Origin: Candidatus Treponema faecavium
GTDB taxonomy: Bacteria > Spirochaetota > Spirochaetia > Treponematales > Treponemataceae
Reading direction: 5' to 3'
Length of the DNA stretch: 9,529 nt
Assembly: GCA_019113455.1 (NCBI GenBank)
Contig: DXHG01000147.1
Span: 1 to 9,529, forward strand
In this document: piece by piece, positions 1-6,765 of the stretch
How the letters are laid out: the number at the start of each line of letters is the position of its first letter
How positions within the stretch are numbered: position 1 is the first letter of the stretch
Notes under the pieces: generated by a model
Seen by the model: only the letters and a program-made list of their open reading frames with translations
Database searches by the model: none
Told to the model about the DNA's origin: nothing
Made by a program: the position numbers and the translations under genes

Positions 1-4
1 CCAC

Positions 5-48
5 CGGCAAATTTTTTATTTGCAATCGGCAAATTTGTATTTTGCTAT
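5..48. repeat. Imperfect tandem repeat, two 22-bp units
   Basis: Units at 5-26 and 27-48 both begin CGGCAAATTT and match at about 18 of 22 positions. Unit 1 contains a hairpin with GCAAAT (7-12), a T5 loop and ATTTGC (18-23). Unit 2 can form GCAAA (29-33) with TTTGC (41-45). A related AT-rich inverted repeat lies upstream of metY at 6703-6730. The units could be an old bidirectional terminator, a binding site, or simply AT-rich intergenic DNA. No function is assigned. Confidence 0.45.
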
Positions 49-207
49 ACAGCCTCAATTTTGCGGCTGTGTGCTTACGGCTTGCCGCTTGCGTGCAGGT
101 TCCTCTCCCGCCTTTAGAAAAGCAAATTATAAAAAATAACAAAGAAAAACGCCGCATGCACATGCAGAAGCAAAAACCGCAGTGAACCTGCAAAGAAAAC
201 ATCCCTC
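49..207. other. Non-coding stretch upstream of the acetylation cassette
   Basis: No convincing gene is seen. Two plus-strand frames stay open for a while from the window edge (one to TAG at 115-117, another to about 140). They have no in-window start, low-complexity composition and no family resemblance, so I treat them as non-coding. The stretch holds AT-rich tracts, a copy of the AAAAACCGCAG string (172-182) that also occurs at the putP terminator, an inverted pair GCAGGTTC (95-102)/GAACCTGC (184-191), and the CTGCAAAGAAAACA motif at 188-201. Confidence 0.5.
188..205 (+). repeat. Shared upstream motif, copy upstream of the MBOAT gene
   Basis: CTGCAAAGAAAACATCCC lies just upstream of the -35 region of the MBOAT promoter. 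Its first 14 bases match exactly a site upstream of metY (minus strand, 6594-6581). Two relatives lie upstream of putP (minus strand, near 8451 and 8412). All copies have the same orientation relative to the downstream gene. It could be a regulator site or a fragment of a dispersed intergenic repeat; the sequence does not decide between them. Confidence 0.4.
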
Positions 208-231
208 GCCTTGCTCCGCCGCAGGCTTTTT
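208..231 (+). terminator. Terminator-like hairpin with T5
   Basis: GCCT (208-211) pairs with AGGC (223-226). After a single bulged T, GC (213-214) pairs with GC (221-222), leaving a six-base loop. TTTTT follows immediately at 227-231. This looks like a weak intrinsic terminator on the plus strand for a transcript entering from the left. It overlaps the proposed -35 and spacer of the next promoter, so insulation of the cassette from read-through is possible. Confidence 0.35.
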
Positions 232-239
232 GCTATGAT
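211..239 (+). promoter_or_regulatory. Sigma70-type promoter for the MBOAT-DHHW cassette
   Basis: An extended -10, TGC followed by TATGAT (234-239, 5 of 6 to consensus), lies 17 bases after TTGCTC (211-216, a half-match to TTGACA). The start of transcription would be near 246, giving an untranslated leader of about 120 bases before the MBOAT start codon. This is the best promoter match found upstream of 369. The weak -35 with an extended -10 suggests moderate activity or help from an activator; that is inference. Confidence 0.5.
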
Positions 240-253
240 AAGTAAGTCATGAT

Positions 254-346
254 TGTGCGCCGCAATAGGCGCACAGCTGGAACACCGCTGACCGTATAGT
301 CAGCGTCAGGCAAACGCCTGCCAAACCGGCGGCGCGCGCGGCGCCG
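254..346 (+). promoter_or_regulatory. Structured 5' leader with four successive hairpins
   Basis: Four stem-loops follow one another in the leader. TGTGCGCC (254-261)/GGCGCACA (268-275) has an 8-bp stem. CGCTGAC (286-292)/GTCAGCG (299-305) has a 7-bp stem. CAGGC (307-311)/GCCTG (316-320) has a 5-bp stem. CGGCGC (330-335)/GCGCCG (341-346) has a 6-bp stem. All are perfectly paired. No U-run follows the last stem, and it ends about 12 bases before the ribosome binding site. The arrangement suggests an RNA control element or stability structure. I could not match it to a riboswitch family I know. Confidence 0.45.
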
Positions 347-368
347 TATCCGCGTGCAAAGGATGCGT

Positions 369-1795
369 ATGGTTTTTTCTTCCGTAGTATTTCTGTTTTT
401 GTTTTTACCGTTAGTGCTCATGCTCTATTTTAACCCGCTGTGGAAAGGGCGCACCTACCGCAACTCGCTGCTGCTCATCGCGAGCCTCGGCTTTTATGCG
501 TGGGGAGAGCCCGTGTTCGTGTTTGTGATGCTTGCCTCCGTGCTCGTAAACTACCTGTGCGGGCTCGGCATCGCGCGGTATCCGGCCGGCACGCGGCGCA
601 CAGACGGAGGGGGGGGGTAAACCGCAAAACCATTCTTGCTCTTTCGATTGTCTGGAACGTCGGGCTCCTCTTTGTCTTTAAGTATCTGTCGTTTGCAGTT
701 AAAAATCTTTCTCTTGTCTTACCTTCCATTCCGTTTCCTGCCGCAGACATCACGCTTCCCATCGGTATTTCGTTCTTTACGTTTCAGATCATGTCGTATG
801 TGTTCGACGTATACTACGGCAAAGTACCGGTGCAGAAAAACGTGTGCGACCTCGCGCTGTATATCTCGCTTTTTCCGCAGCTTATCGCAGGTCCGATTGT
901 GCGCTATGAAACAATTGCCGATGAAATCCGCAATCGCCGCGAAAACGCCCAAGACATTACTGCAGGCACGGTGCGCTTTGTAATCGGTCTTGGCAAGAAG
1001 TGTCTGCTTGCCAATTACATGGCCGTTATCGCCGATCTGGTGTTTGCAGGCGACCTCGCTGTACTTTCCGGTGCAGACGCATGGGTGGGCATTATCGCCT
1101 ACGCGCTTCAGATATACTTTGATTTTTCCGGCTACTCTGACATGGCGATAGGGCTCGGGCGCATCTTCGGCTTTCATTTTGATGAAAACTTTAACTATCC
1201 TTACACGGCGCGCTCGGCGACCGATTTCTGGCGGCGGTGGCATATCTCGCTTTCCACGTGGTTCCGCGACTACATCTACATTCCCCTCGGCGGCAACCGC
1301 TGCTCAAAGCCGCGCTGGGTGTTCAACCTGTTTGTCGTGTGGGGGCTCACCGGCGTGTGGCACGGCGCCAACTGGACGTTCTGGCTGTGGGGGCTGTACT
1401 GGTTTGCGCTGCTGCTTGCAGAAAAGCTCACCGGTTTTGCAAAGAAGCTCGGCGTCTTCGGCCATGTGTATGCGCTGCTTGCAGTACTTATCGGCTGGGT
1501 GCTGTTCCGTTCGGCGACGGTATCTGACGCGCTCCTTTACCTGCGCGCCATGTTCGCACCTGCCGACTGGGGAAGCCTCGGCGCAAACTACTATCTCCAA
1601 AACGGCTGGCTCATGCTCTGCATTGCCGCCGTGTGCGCAGTTCCGGCTGCACCGCATATCCATGCGCGATTGGAGCGCAGCTCCGGCACGGCGGCGCAGG
1701 CGATTACCGCTGCTGCGGTGCTCGTCGTGTTTGCGCTTTCGGCGCTTTCATGCATCAAGTCTTCGTACAATCCCTTTATCTACTTTAATTTTTAG
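369..1795 (+). CDS. AlgI-like MBOAT O-acyltransferase, out of frame at a poly-G tract
   Basis: A polytopic membrane protein of the MBOAT family that would transfer acyl (usually acetyl) groups across the cytoplasmic membrane to a partner acting on an exported glycan. The N-terminus MVFSSVVFLFLFLPLVLML and the GFYAWGEP segment are typical of AlgI-like proteins. The downstream frame has the WRRWHISLSTWFRDYIYIPL block (His at 1241-1243) and GVWHGANWTFW, whose His (1361-1363, about residue 332) is the family's catalytic histidine. The start at 369 is chosen over GTG 354 and ATG 363 because AAAGGA (358-363) sits five bases upstream and homologues begin there. As written, translation stops at 618-620 after 83 residues. 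The remaining frame runs to TAG 1793-1795. Adding one G to the 609-617 run gives one 475-residue protein, a normal family length. An automatic pipeline would call this a pseudogene; I favour a phase-variable gene. Sequencing error is the main alternative. The acyl acceptor cannot be read from the sequence. Confidence 0.85.
609..617 (+). repeat. Poly-G (G9) contingency tract in the MBOAT coding region
   Basis: Nine consecutive G follow GAC-GGA in frame and are followed directly by TAA. The tract encodes glycines in a predicted cytoplasmic loop between N-terminal membrane helices, where a varying glycine count should be tolerated. Lengths of 7, 10 or 13 G keep the whole frame open. Nine (this copy) or eight truncate the protein. 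Slipped-strand change of G-tracts is an established phase-variation mechanism, including in Treponema; its operation here is inferred. Confidence 0.8.
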
Positions 1796-1804
1796 GAGCG
1801 GACA

Positions 1805-3208
1805 ATGAGTATTCATACTGAACAGGCGGCAAAGAAAGACATACTGTGGTTTGCAGCGCGCCTGTGCCTCGCGGCGCTCGTGTTTTTTATGTGCACGTAT
1901 ATTGTGCGTATAGGTACGCGCGCTTATGTGAAGTTTTCGGGCAAGACAAACGCCTTCACACAATGGGTATTCCGCGACGACCCGCTTATGGCGCTAGACG
2001 GCACAGACGAAGGCAATGTGCATGTTATAGAACATACCGACTGGCAGGCGCTGTATCCGTTTACCGCCGAAAGCCATACCGCGGGCAGAAACATGGTACC
2101 GCAGTCTGCGGTACAGCGCGCCGAACAGTGCATCCGCTCGCTTGAAGACGCATTTACCGCATGGATAACGGAGAACCTGCTCTATCGATTTTTCTTTATC
2201 GAATGGGCAAACCGGTATGACGCGGCGCTCGGCTGGAATCTCGCAACCGGCGATGATAACGGTTCCGATAACCAGGCGGTGTTTCTGACAAACGGCTATC
2301 TCACCGTCTTTCAAAAGAAAGTCGACGCAAGCGTCTGTGCCGACTCGCTTTTATCGTTTAATGATTTTCTTAAAACGCAGCAGACGCCGCTTCTCTATAT
2401 ACAGGCGCCGTATAAGATATGCCGGTTTGACAAGGCGGGCGCCAAGGGGCGCGATTTTTCTAACGAGAACGCGGACGAGTTTGTGCGCCTTGTGCGTGCA
2501 GGCGGCGTGCCCGTGCTCGACATGCGCGAGGAGCTCCACCGCGCGGGGCGCAGTCACTACGCAAGCTTTTTTATCACCGACCATCACTGGAAGCCCGAAA
2601 CCGGTCTCTGGGCGGCGGGCGTCATAGCACGCTGGCTCAACGCACACGTGCCGAACGCTGTTGACGAGCAGGCGCTTCTGCCCGAACGCTTTAACCGCAC
2701 CGTATACCCGCACAGTTTTTTAGGCTCGCATGGAAGAAAGGTAACGCTGGCAAGAACCGAACCGGAAGATTTTACGCTGATAACGCCGAAAGCAGACACC
2801 GCCTTTGAATGTGAAATATATACTGCCGAAGGAAAGATTGTACAGGGAACCGGTTCGTTTAATCTGCTGCTTAACATGACACCGCTCGCGTCAAATGATT
2901 ACTACAACGACAGCGTATACGCCACCTATATGTACGGCGACACAGTCGCTGAGATACGCAATCTGTACAGCACAGACAACACAAAGCTCCTGCTCATCGG
3001 CGACTCCTTTACCGATGTCGCAGAGCCGTTTCTTGCGCTTGGGGTTTCCGAGCTTGACTGCATAGACCTGCGCGTGTTTACCGGCAGTCTGCAGTCGTAC
3101 ATTACGCAGAACGGCCCCTATGACGCGGTGCTTGCGCTGTACAATCCAAACACATTTGGGCAGACAATCGACTGGGATTCGCACACGGATCTGTACGATT
3201 TCCGCTAA
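1805..3208 (+). CDS. DHHW/AlgJ-type SGNH-like O-acetyltransferase partner protein
   Basis: A 467-residue protein with a short cytoplasmic N-terminus, one membrane segment (about residues 13-35) and a large domain expected outside the cytoplasmic membrane. It carries TDHHW (D259, H260, H261, W262) and GDSF (G399, D400, S401, F402), the DxH and GDS elements of AlgJ/AlgX-like SGNH-hydrolase-fold proteins. By family analogy Ser401, with Asp259 and His261, would form the catalytic triad that accepts the acetyl group from the MBOAT protein and passes it to a glycan. AGGAG (1794-1798) overlaps the MBOAT stop codon and is six bases from the ATG, so the two genes are in one operon and probably translationally coupled. 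Premature termination in the MBOAT gene may therefore lower its expression. The gene is intact. No polysaccharide synthesis or export gene is in view, so the substrate is unknown. Confidence 0.85.
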   Translation: MSIHTEQAAKKDILWFAARLCLAALVFFMCTYIVRIGTRAYVKFSGKTNAFTQWVFRDDPLMALDGTDEGNVHVIEHTDWQALYPFTAESHTAGRNMVPQSAVQRAEQCIRSLEDAFTAWITENLLYRFFFIEWANRYDAALGWNLATGDDNGSDNQAVFLTNGYLTVFQKKVDASVCADSLLSFNDFLKTQQTPLLYIQAPYKICRFDKAGAKGRDFSNENADEFVRLVRAGGVPVLDMREELHRAGRSHYASFFITDHHWKPETGLWAAGVIARWLNAHVPNAVDEQALLPERFNRTVYPHSFLGSHGRKVTLARTEPEDFTLITPKADTAFECEIYTAEGKIVQGTGSFNLLLNMTPLASNDYYNDSVYATYMYGDTVAEIRNLYSTDNTKLLLIGDSFTDVAEPFLALGVSELDCIDLRVFTGSLQSYITQNGPYDAVLALYNPNTFGQTIDWDSHTDLYDFR

Positions 3209-3225
3209 CCGGCCGCGGCACGCGG

Positions 3226-5256
3226 TCACGTTTTGGCGCTGCGCACCACGGCGGCAGTAAGCGGCGCGAGCGTTACCGTGTGCGTGTCCGCAATCGTTAC
3301 GCCGCGCACCTCGCGCACGGCCCGCGCGCCGGCGCGTTCGGCGTCGGCAAACACCTGCGCCCGCGTGAGCGCGTGTTCGGTATGAAACGAGAGCTCGGCA
3401 ATATCCGCGTTGATAAAAATATGCCAGCGGTATCCGCCGTGTTCTATCATATACGCAAGGCACAGCGAGGCGCCGGCTCCGCCGTCCGCGCAGCCGATGA
3501 GGGACGCTTCTCGTTCAATGCGTGCGTTATCTCCGATACGGAACACGCCATGCGCCTTTCTCAGCGCGATAAGCCCCGCCGCATACGGCACCAGGCACTC
3601 GTATTCAGGATAGGGCTTCCAGCATATGCCGTTTACTGAGTCGTCGGCGCGGTAGCTGTTGCGCACAAACGCGCCGATGCAGTCGTTTTCTTCCCCGCAC
3701 GCATTCGGTTTTGTGCGCGCAAGCTCTTCACCGCCGTGCAGAAACGCGATGCCCTGACTCACAAGCACGCAGAAAAAGCCGAGCTTTATGCGCTTTACGA
3801 TTTCCGCGCGGTGTTCGGGATTATGGCTGTCAAGGCGGCAGTTCAGGCAAACCGCATCGTGCAGCGTAAGCCCGTCGTGCGCGGTGATATACTGCACGTT
3901 GTCTCCCGGCGCGTCCGCCATGTAATTCCTGCATGGGCTGCCGATCATGTTGCGGTACAGCTGTTCGCTGTGCACGGGCAGACCGGTGATAAAGCCGCGC
4001 GCGTGCTCGCGCATGCCGCCGGCGCGCAGCAGATCGCGCAGTTCATCGTTAAACACGCCGGCAATGTCGGTGCTTGTCATGCAGTGCTGGTCAAAGCACA
4101 CCGTCTTGCCGCCGGAATACATTTTCCAGCCTTCACCGATAAAGAGCGTGTGCGGATTTATCCGGCGCGCGGCGTCATACGCGGCGCACACGCAGCCGGC
4201 GTCAATAAGCCCCATGAGATCGAATCGAAAGCCGTCAACGCGGTATTCCTGCACCCAGTGTCGCACGGAATCAACAATCAGCCGCCGCATCATCGCACGT
4301 TCCGACGCGGTGTCGTTGCCGCAGCCGGAATCGGACGTAAAGCCGCCGGCGTCTTTTCTGAAATAATACCCGGGAACAATGTCGTCAAGAAAGCGCGTCT
4401 GCGCCATGTGGTTGTACACCACGTCGAGCAGCACGCCGATACGCGCGCGGTGGCACTCGTCAATCAGGCGGCGCAGCTCCCTGACGCGGCAGTACGGGTC
4501 TACCGGATCAAGCGAAAACCAGCCCGACGGCGAAAAATAGTTGTGCGGATCATAGCCCCAGTTATAGTTATTGCCGTGCACCGCGCCGCCGCTTTCGTAC
4601 GCCTGCCGCGTCTCGTCCGTGTTGTAAAACTTCACAACCGGCATGAGCTGCACGTGCGTAACGCCGAGCCGCTGCAAATACGGGATTTTCTCGATAAACG
4701 CCGCGAATGTGCCGCCTCTTTCCTGCGTTCCGGCTGACGGGTCTATCGTAAAGTCGCGCACGGATATTTCGTAGATTACCGCATCTTCGCGGCGGCGAAG
4801 GCGCACAAACGGCGCGCTAAAGCCGTTTTCAGGCAGGGACCGCGCGCCGCGCATGTCGATAACGGCGCCTCTGCCGGCGCTGCCGTCATTCACAGACGCC
4901 GCCATAGAAACCGCGTACGGGTCAAGCACCGCAGCAGTCTCGCCGCCGCTCAAAACGAGCGTGTAGTCGTAAAACATGCCTTCCGGGTCAGGTTCCGAAA
5001 CGGCGCCGCTCCAGATGCCCGTAACCGCGTCAGCTGTAAGACTCACCGTTAAGACAGGAGTCTGCTCTGCGGCAGTGCGGTAGAGGTTAAGCGCAACAGA
5101 AAGCGCATCAGGCGCCCACAGCCTGAACACTGCGCTGTGTTTTTTTCTATTATATTGCGCACCGAACGGCTGTTCAGAGCACGCGGCGGCAGTTTCTGTA
5201 ATCAGCGCCTTGAGCGAAGCGCCTGAGTGGTGCAAGAGCAGCGTGCCGTCAGACAT
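3226..5256 (-). CDS. pulA: Type I pullulanase (GH13), cytoplasmic alpha-glucan debranching enzyme
   Basis: A 676-residue enzyme expected to hydrolyse alpha-1,6 branch linkages in pullulan, glycogen or limit dextrins. Residues about 28-115 form a CBM48-like N-terminal domain (AVFRLWAPDALSVALNLY). A GH13 barrel follows. YNWGYDP (231-237) is the type I pullulanase signature. Region I is DVVYNH (D278-H283), the nucleophile is Asp346 in GFRFDLMG, the acid/base is Glu375 in GEGW, and the transition-state residue is Asp461 in TAHDG. A beta-rich C-terminal domain ends the protein. There is no signal peptide, so it should act on internal glycogen or imported oligosaccharides. The start overlaps the 3' end of metY by 8 bases (5249-5256), so translation is likely coupled. 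Its stop is 17 bases from the convergent DHHW gene, with no strong terminator between them. The length is normal for the family and all catalytic residues are present. Confidence 0.95.
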   Translation of the reverse strand: MSDGTLLLHHSGASLKALITETAAACSEQPFGAQYNRKKHSAVFRLWAPDALSVALNLYRTAAEQTPVLTVSLTADAVTGIWSGAVSEPDPEGMFYDYTLVLSGGETAAVLDPYAVSMAASVNDGSAGRGAVIDMRGARSLPENGFSAPFVRLRRREDAVIYEISVRDFTIDPSAGTQERGGTFAAFIEKIPYLQRLGVTHVQLMPVVKFYNTDETRQAYESGGAVHGNNYNWGYDPHNYFSPSGWFSLDPVDPYCRVRELRRLIDECHRARIGVLLDVVYNHMAQTRFLDDIVPGYYFRKDAGGFTSDSGCGNDTASERAMMRRLIVDSVRHWVQEYRVDGFRFDLMGLIDAGCVCAAYDAARRINPHTLFIGEGWKMYSGGKTVCFDQHCMTSTDIAGVFNDELRDLLRAGGMREHARGFITGLPVHSEQLYRNMIGSPCRNYMADAPGDNVQYITAHDGLTLHDAVCLNCRLDSHNPEHRAEIVKRIKLGFFCVLVSQGIAFLHGGEELARTKPNACGEENDCIGAFVRNSYRADDSVNGICWKPYPEYECLVPYAAGLIALRKAHGVFRIGDNARIEREASLIGCADGGAGASLCLAYMIEHGGYRWHIFINADIAELSFHTEHALTRAQVFADAERAGARAVREVRGVTIADTHTVTLAPLTAAVVRSAKT

Positions 5257-6514
5257 GTGCGAGCGCCTGCGTCAGATCAGCAATAATATCGTCAATGTGT
5301 TCAAGACCCACAGACAGCCGTATCATGCCGGCATCTATACCGGCAGCGGCAAGCTGCTCGTCCGTAAGCTGGCGGTGCGTCGATGAAGCCGGATGCAGCA
5401 CGCAGGTGCGTATATCGGCAACATGCACGACGTTTGACGCAAGCGTAAGCGAATCCATAAACCGCACCGCGGCCGCCCTGCCGCCTTTTACGGAAAAAGA
5501 AATAACGCCGCTGCAGCCGCGGGGCAGATACTTCTGCACCAGCGCGCTGTCGCGCGAACCGGCAAGCCCGGGATACGTAACATATTCGATTTTATCGGAC
5601 GTCTCAAGAAACTGCGCAGCACAAAGCGCGTTTGCGCAGTAGCGTTCCATGCGCACAGCAAGCGTTTCAAGCCCCAGATTGAGCAGAAACGCCGAATGTG
5701 CCGACGGATAGCAGCCAAAGTCGCGCATCAGCTGCATACGCGCCTTGATGATAAACGCCTGCGCGCCGAATTCCTTTGCGTACACCACGCCGTGGTAGCT
5801 CTCGTCAGGCTCGGTAAACTCAGGGAACAGGTCTGACGCCGCCCAGTCAAACGTGCCGCCGTCAACGATAACGCCGCCGCACTGCACGGCGTGGCCGTCC
5901 ATATACTTCGTTGTGGAATGAAGCACAATGTCGGCTCCCCACTCTATCGGACGGCACAGCATCGGCGTTGCAAACGTATTGTCCGCCACAAGCGGGATGC
6001 CGCGGCGGTGCGCAAACGCCGCGAAGCGTTCAATATCAAGCACGCGGAGCGCCGGGTTCGCAAGCGTTTCGCCGAACACAAACTTTGTATTCGGCTTAAC
6101 AGCGCGCTCAAGCGCCGCGTCGTCTGCGTCGGGAGACACCCAGATACATTCAATGCCGAGTTTTTTCAGCGTTACAGCAAACAGGTTGACCGTACCGCCG
6201 TAAATCGTCGATACCGCAATAAAGCTGTCGCCAGCACGGCACAGGTTGAGCGCTGTGCACAGCGCCGCCGCCTGCCCGCTTGAAGTAAGCATGGCTCCCG
6301 CGCCGCCTTCAAGCGCGGCTATTTTCTTTTCTACCGCGTCGCACGTGGGGTTTGCAAAGCGCGAATACATAAATTCGGTCGGCATATCAAACAGCTCGGC
6401 GATATGTTCCGTGGAATCAAAACAATATGTTGTGCTTTGTACAATAGGCATGACGCGGGGCTCGCCGTTTTTCGGCTCATATCCCGCATGGAGGCAAAGG
6501 GTTTCTTGTTTCAT
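5249..6514 (-). CDS. metY: O-acetylhomoserine aminocarboxypropyltransferase (sulfhydrylase)
   Basis: A PLP-dependent enzyme of the Cys/Met metabolism family, expected to combine O-acetylhomoserine with sulfide (or methanethiol) to give homocysteine (or methionine) in the cytoplasm. From Met at 6514 it has 421 residues, the usual MetY length. ETLCLHAGY and PIVQSTTY at the N-terminus, SSGQAA in the cofactor site, Asp178 in VADNTFATP and the PLP lysine Lys203 in HSTTKYMDGH are visible, as are HPASSTHRQL and RLSVGLEH near the C-terminus. A GTG at 6529 would add five residues, but homologues begin at the MK-ETL position. No strong ribosome binding site precedes either start. It is the first gene of a metY-pulA pair with overlapping ends. 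Related O-succinylhomoserine or cystathionine enzymes are less likely, given the close MetY-type motifs. Confidence 0.93.
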   Translation of the reverse strand: MKQETLCLHAGYEPKNGEPRVMPIVQSTTYCFDSTEHIAELFDMPTEFMYSRFANPTCDAVEKKIAALEGGAGAMLTSSGQAAALCTALNLCRAGDSFIAVSTIYGGTVNLFAVTLKKLGIECIWVSPDADDAALERAVKPNTKFVFGETLANPALRVLDIERFAAFAHRRGIPLVADNTFATPMLCRPIEWGADIVLHSTTKYMDGHAVQCGGVIVDGGTFDWAASDLFPEFTEPDESYHGVVYAKEFGAQAFIIKARMQLMRDFGCYPSAHSAFLLNLGLETLAVRMERYCANALCAAQFLETSDKIEYVTYPGLAGSRDSALVQKYLPRGCSGVISFSVKGGRAAAVRFMDSLTLASNVVHVADIRTCVLHPASSTHRQLTDEQLAAAGIDAGMIRLSVGLEHIDDIIADLTQALAHV

Positions 6515-6525
6515 ATGGTACGGTA

Positions 6526-6549
6526 ACACTTACGATTCCGGTCTGTCAA
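6526..6549 (-). promoter_or_regulatory. Weak candidate promoter next to the metY start
   Basis: A perfect TTGACA (minus strand, 6549-6544) lies 30 bases before the metY ATG. At a spacer of 17-18 the best -10 is poor: TTACCG, or TACCGT (extending to about 6520) with only TA and the final T matching. Such a promoter would give a nearly leaderless mRNA, which fits the lack of a ribosome binding site. The -10 is weak enough that the TTGACA may be chance. Confidence 0.22.
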
Positions 6550-6765
6550 GTTCACGCTGGTATGGTACTGCGGCACGGACTGTTTTCTTTGCAGAGCGCT
6601 GCGGGGGACTGTACTGTCTTAAATTGGCGTGGCACGGCAGAGACTGTAAGCATGTTTGCCGACGATCAGCAGGCTGCCAGCTGTCGGGTGATTTGGCACG
6701 CCGCAAACGGCAATTTGTTATTTCGTTTGCAGCAAATTACGCACACCGCAGTTACGGCAGAAAAA
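6530..6765. other. Non-coding leader region between putP terminator and metY
   Basis: About 235 bases without a credible gene. The short open frames show no family features. On the minus strand, ahead of metY, it holds an inverted repeat GCAAACG (6703-6709)/CGTTTGC (6724-6730), AT-rich DNA, the shared CTGCAAAGAAAACA motif and the TTGACA near the gene. I looked for SAM (S-box) or T-box leader signatures on the minus strand and recognise none. No terminator-like hairpin with a U-run is seen between the putP terminator and metY. Confidence 0.45.
6571..6594 (-). repeat. Shared upstream motif, copy upstream of metY
   Basis: The minus strand reads CTGCAAAGAAAACAGTCC from 6594 to 6577, then GTGCCG. 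The first 14 bases are identical to 188-201 upstream of the MBOAT gene. The GTCC-GTGC tail resembles the GCC-GCGTGC tail of the two copies upstream of putP. The site lies about 60-80 bases before the metY start. Confidence 0.4.

Noticed and set aside
1..140. 3' end of a gene entering from the left edge
   Set aside because: Two overlapping frames are open, neither resembles a known family, and the first 48 bases are a low-complexity tandem repeat. There is not enough to call a gene.
268..335. c-di-GMP (GEMM-type) riboswitch
   Set aside because: GCACAG and GGCAAACG strings are present, but the conserved order and the tetraloop/receptor elements do not match. The stems here are simple consecutive hairpins.
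440..616. Upstream in-frame extension of the long MBOAT frame as a genuine N-terminus
   Set aside because: Its Arg/Ala/His-rich residues are an alternate reading of the true N-terminal helices, the start is a GTG without a ribosome binding site, and family members do not begin this way.
719..1243. 174-codon minus-strand open frame inside the MBOAT gene
   Set aside because: It opposes a conserved MBOAT coding region, and its composition and lack of motifs mark it as a shadow frame.
3208..3226. Shared terminator between the convergent DHHW and pulA genes
   Set aside because: Only a short imperfect GC hairpin (ACCG/CGGT arms) without a proper U-run on either strand.
3736..4737. 333-codon plus-strand open frame antisense to pulA
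   Set aside because: It lies wholly inside a well-supported pullulanase gene, has an Arg/His/Ala/Val-rich composition typical of antisense GC-rich codons, and shows no domain.
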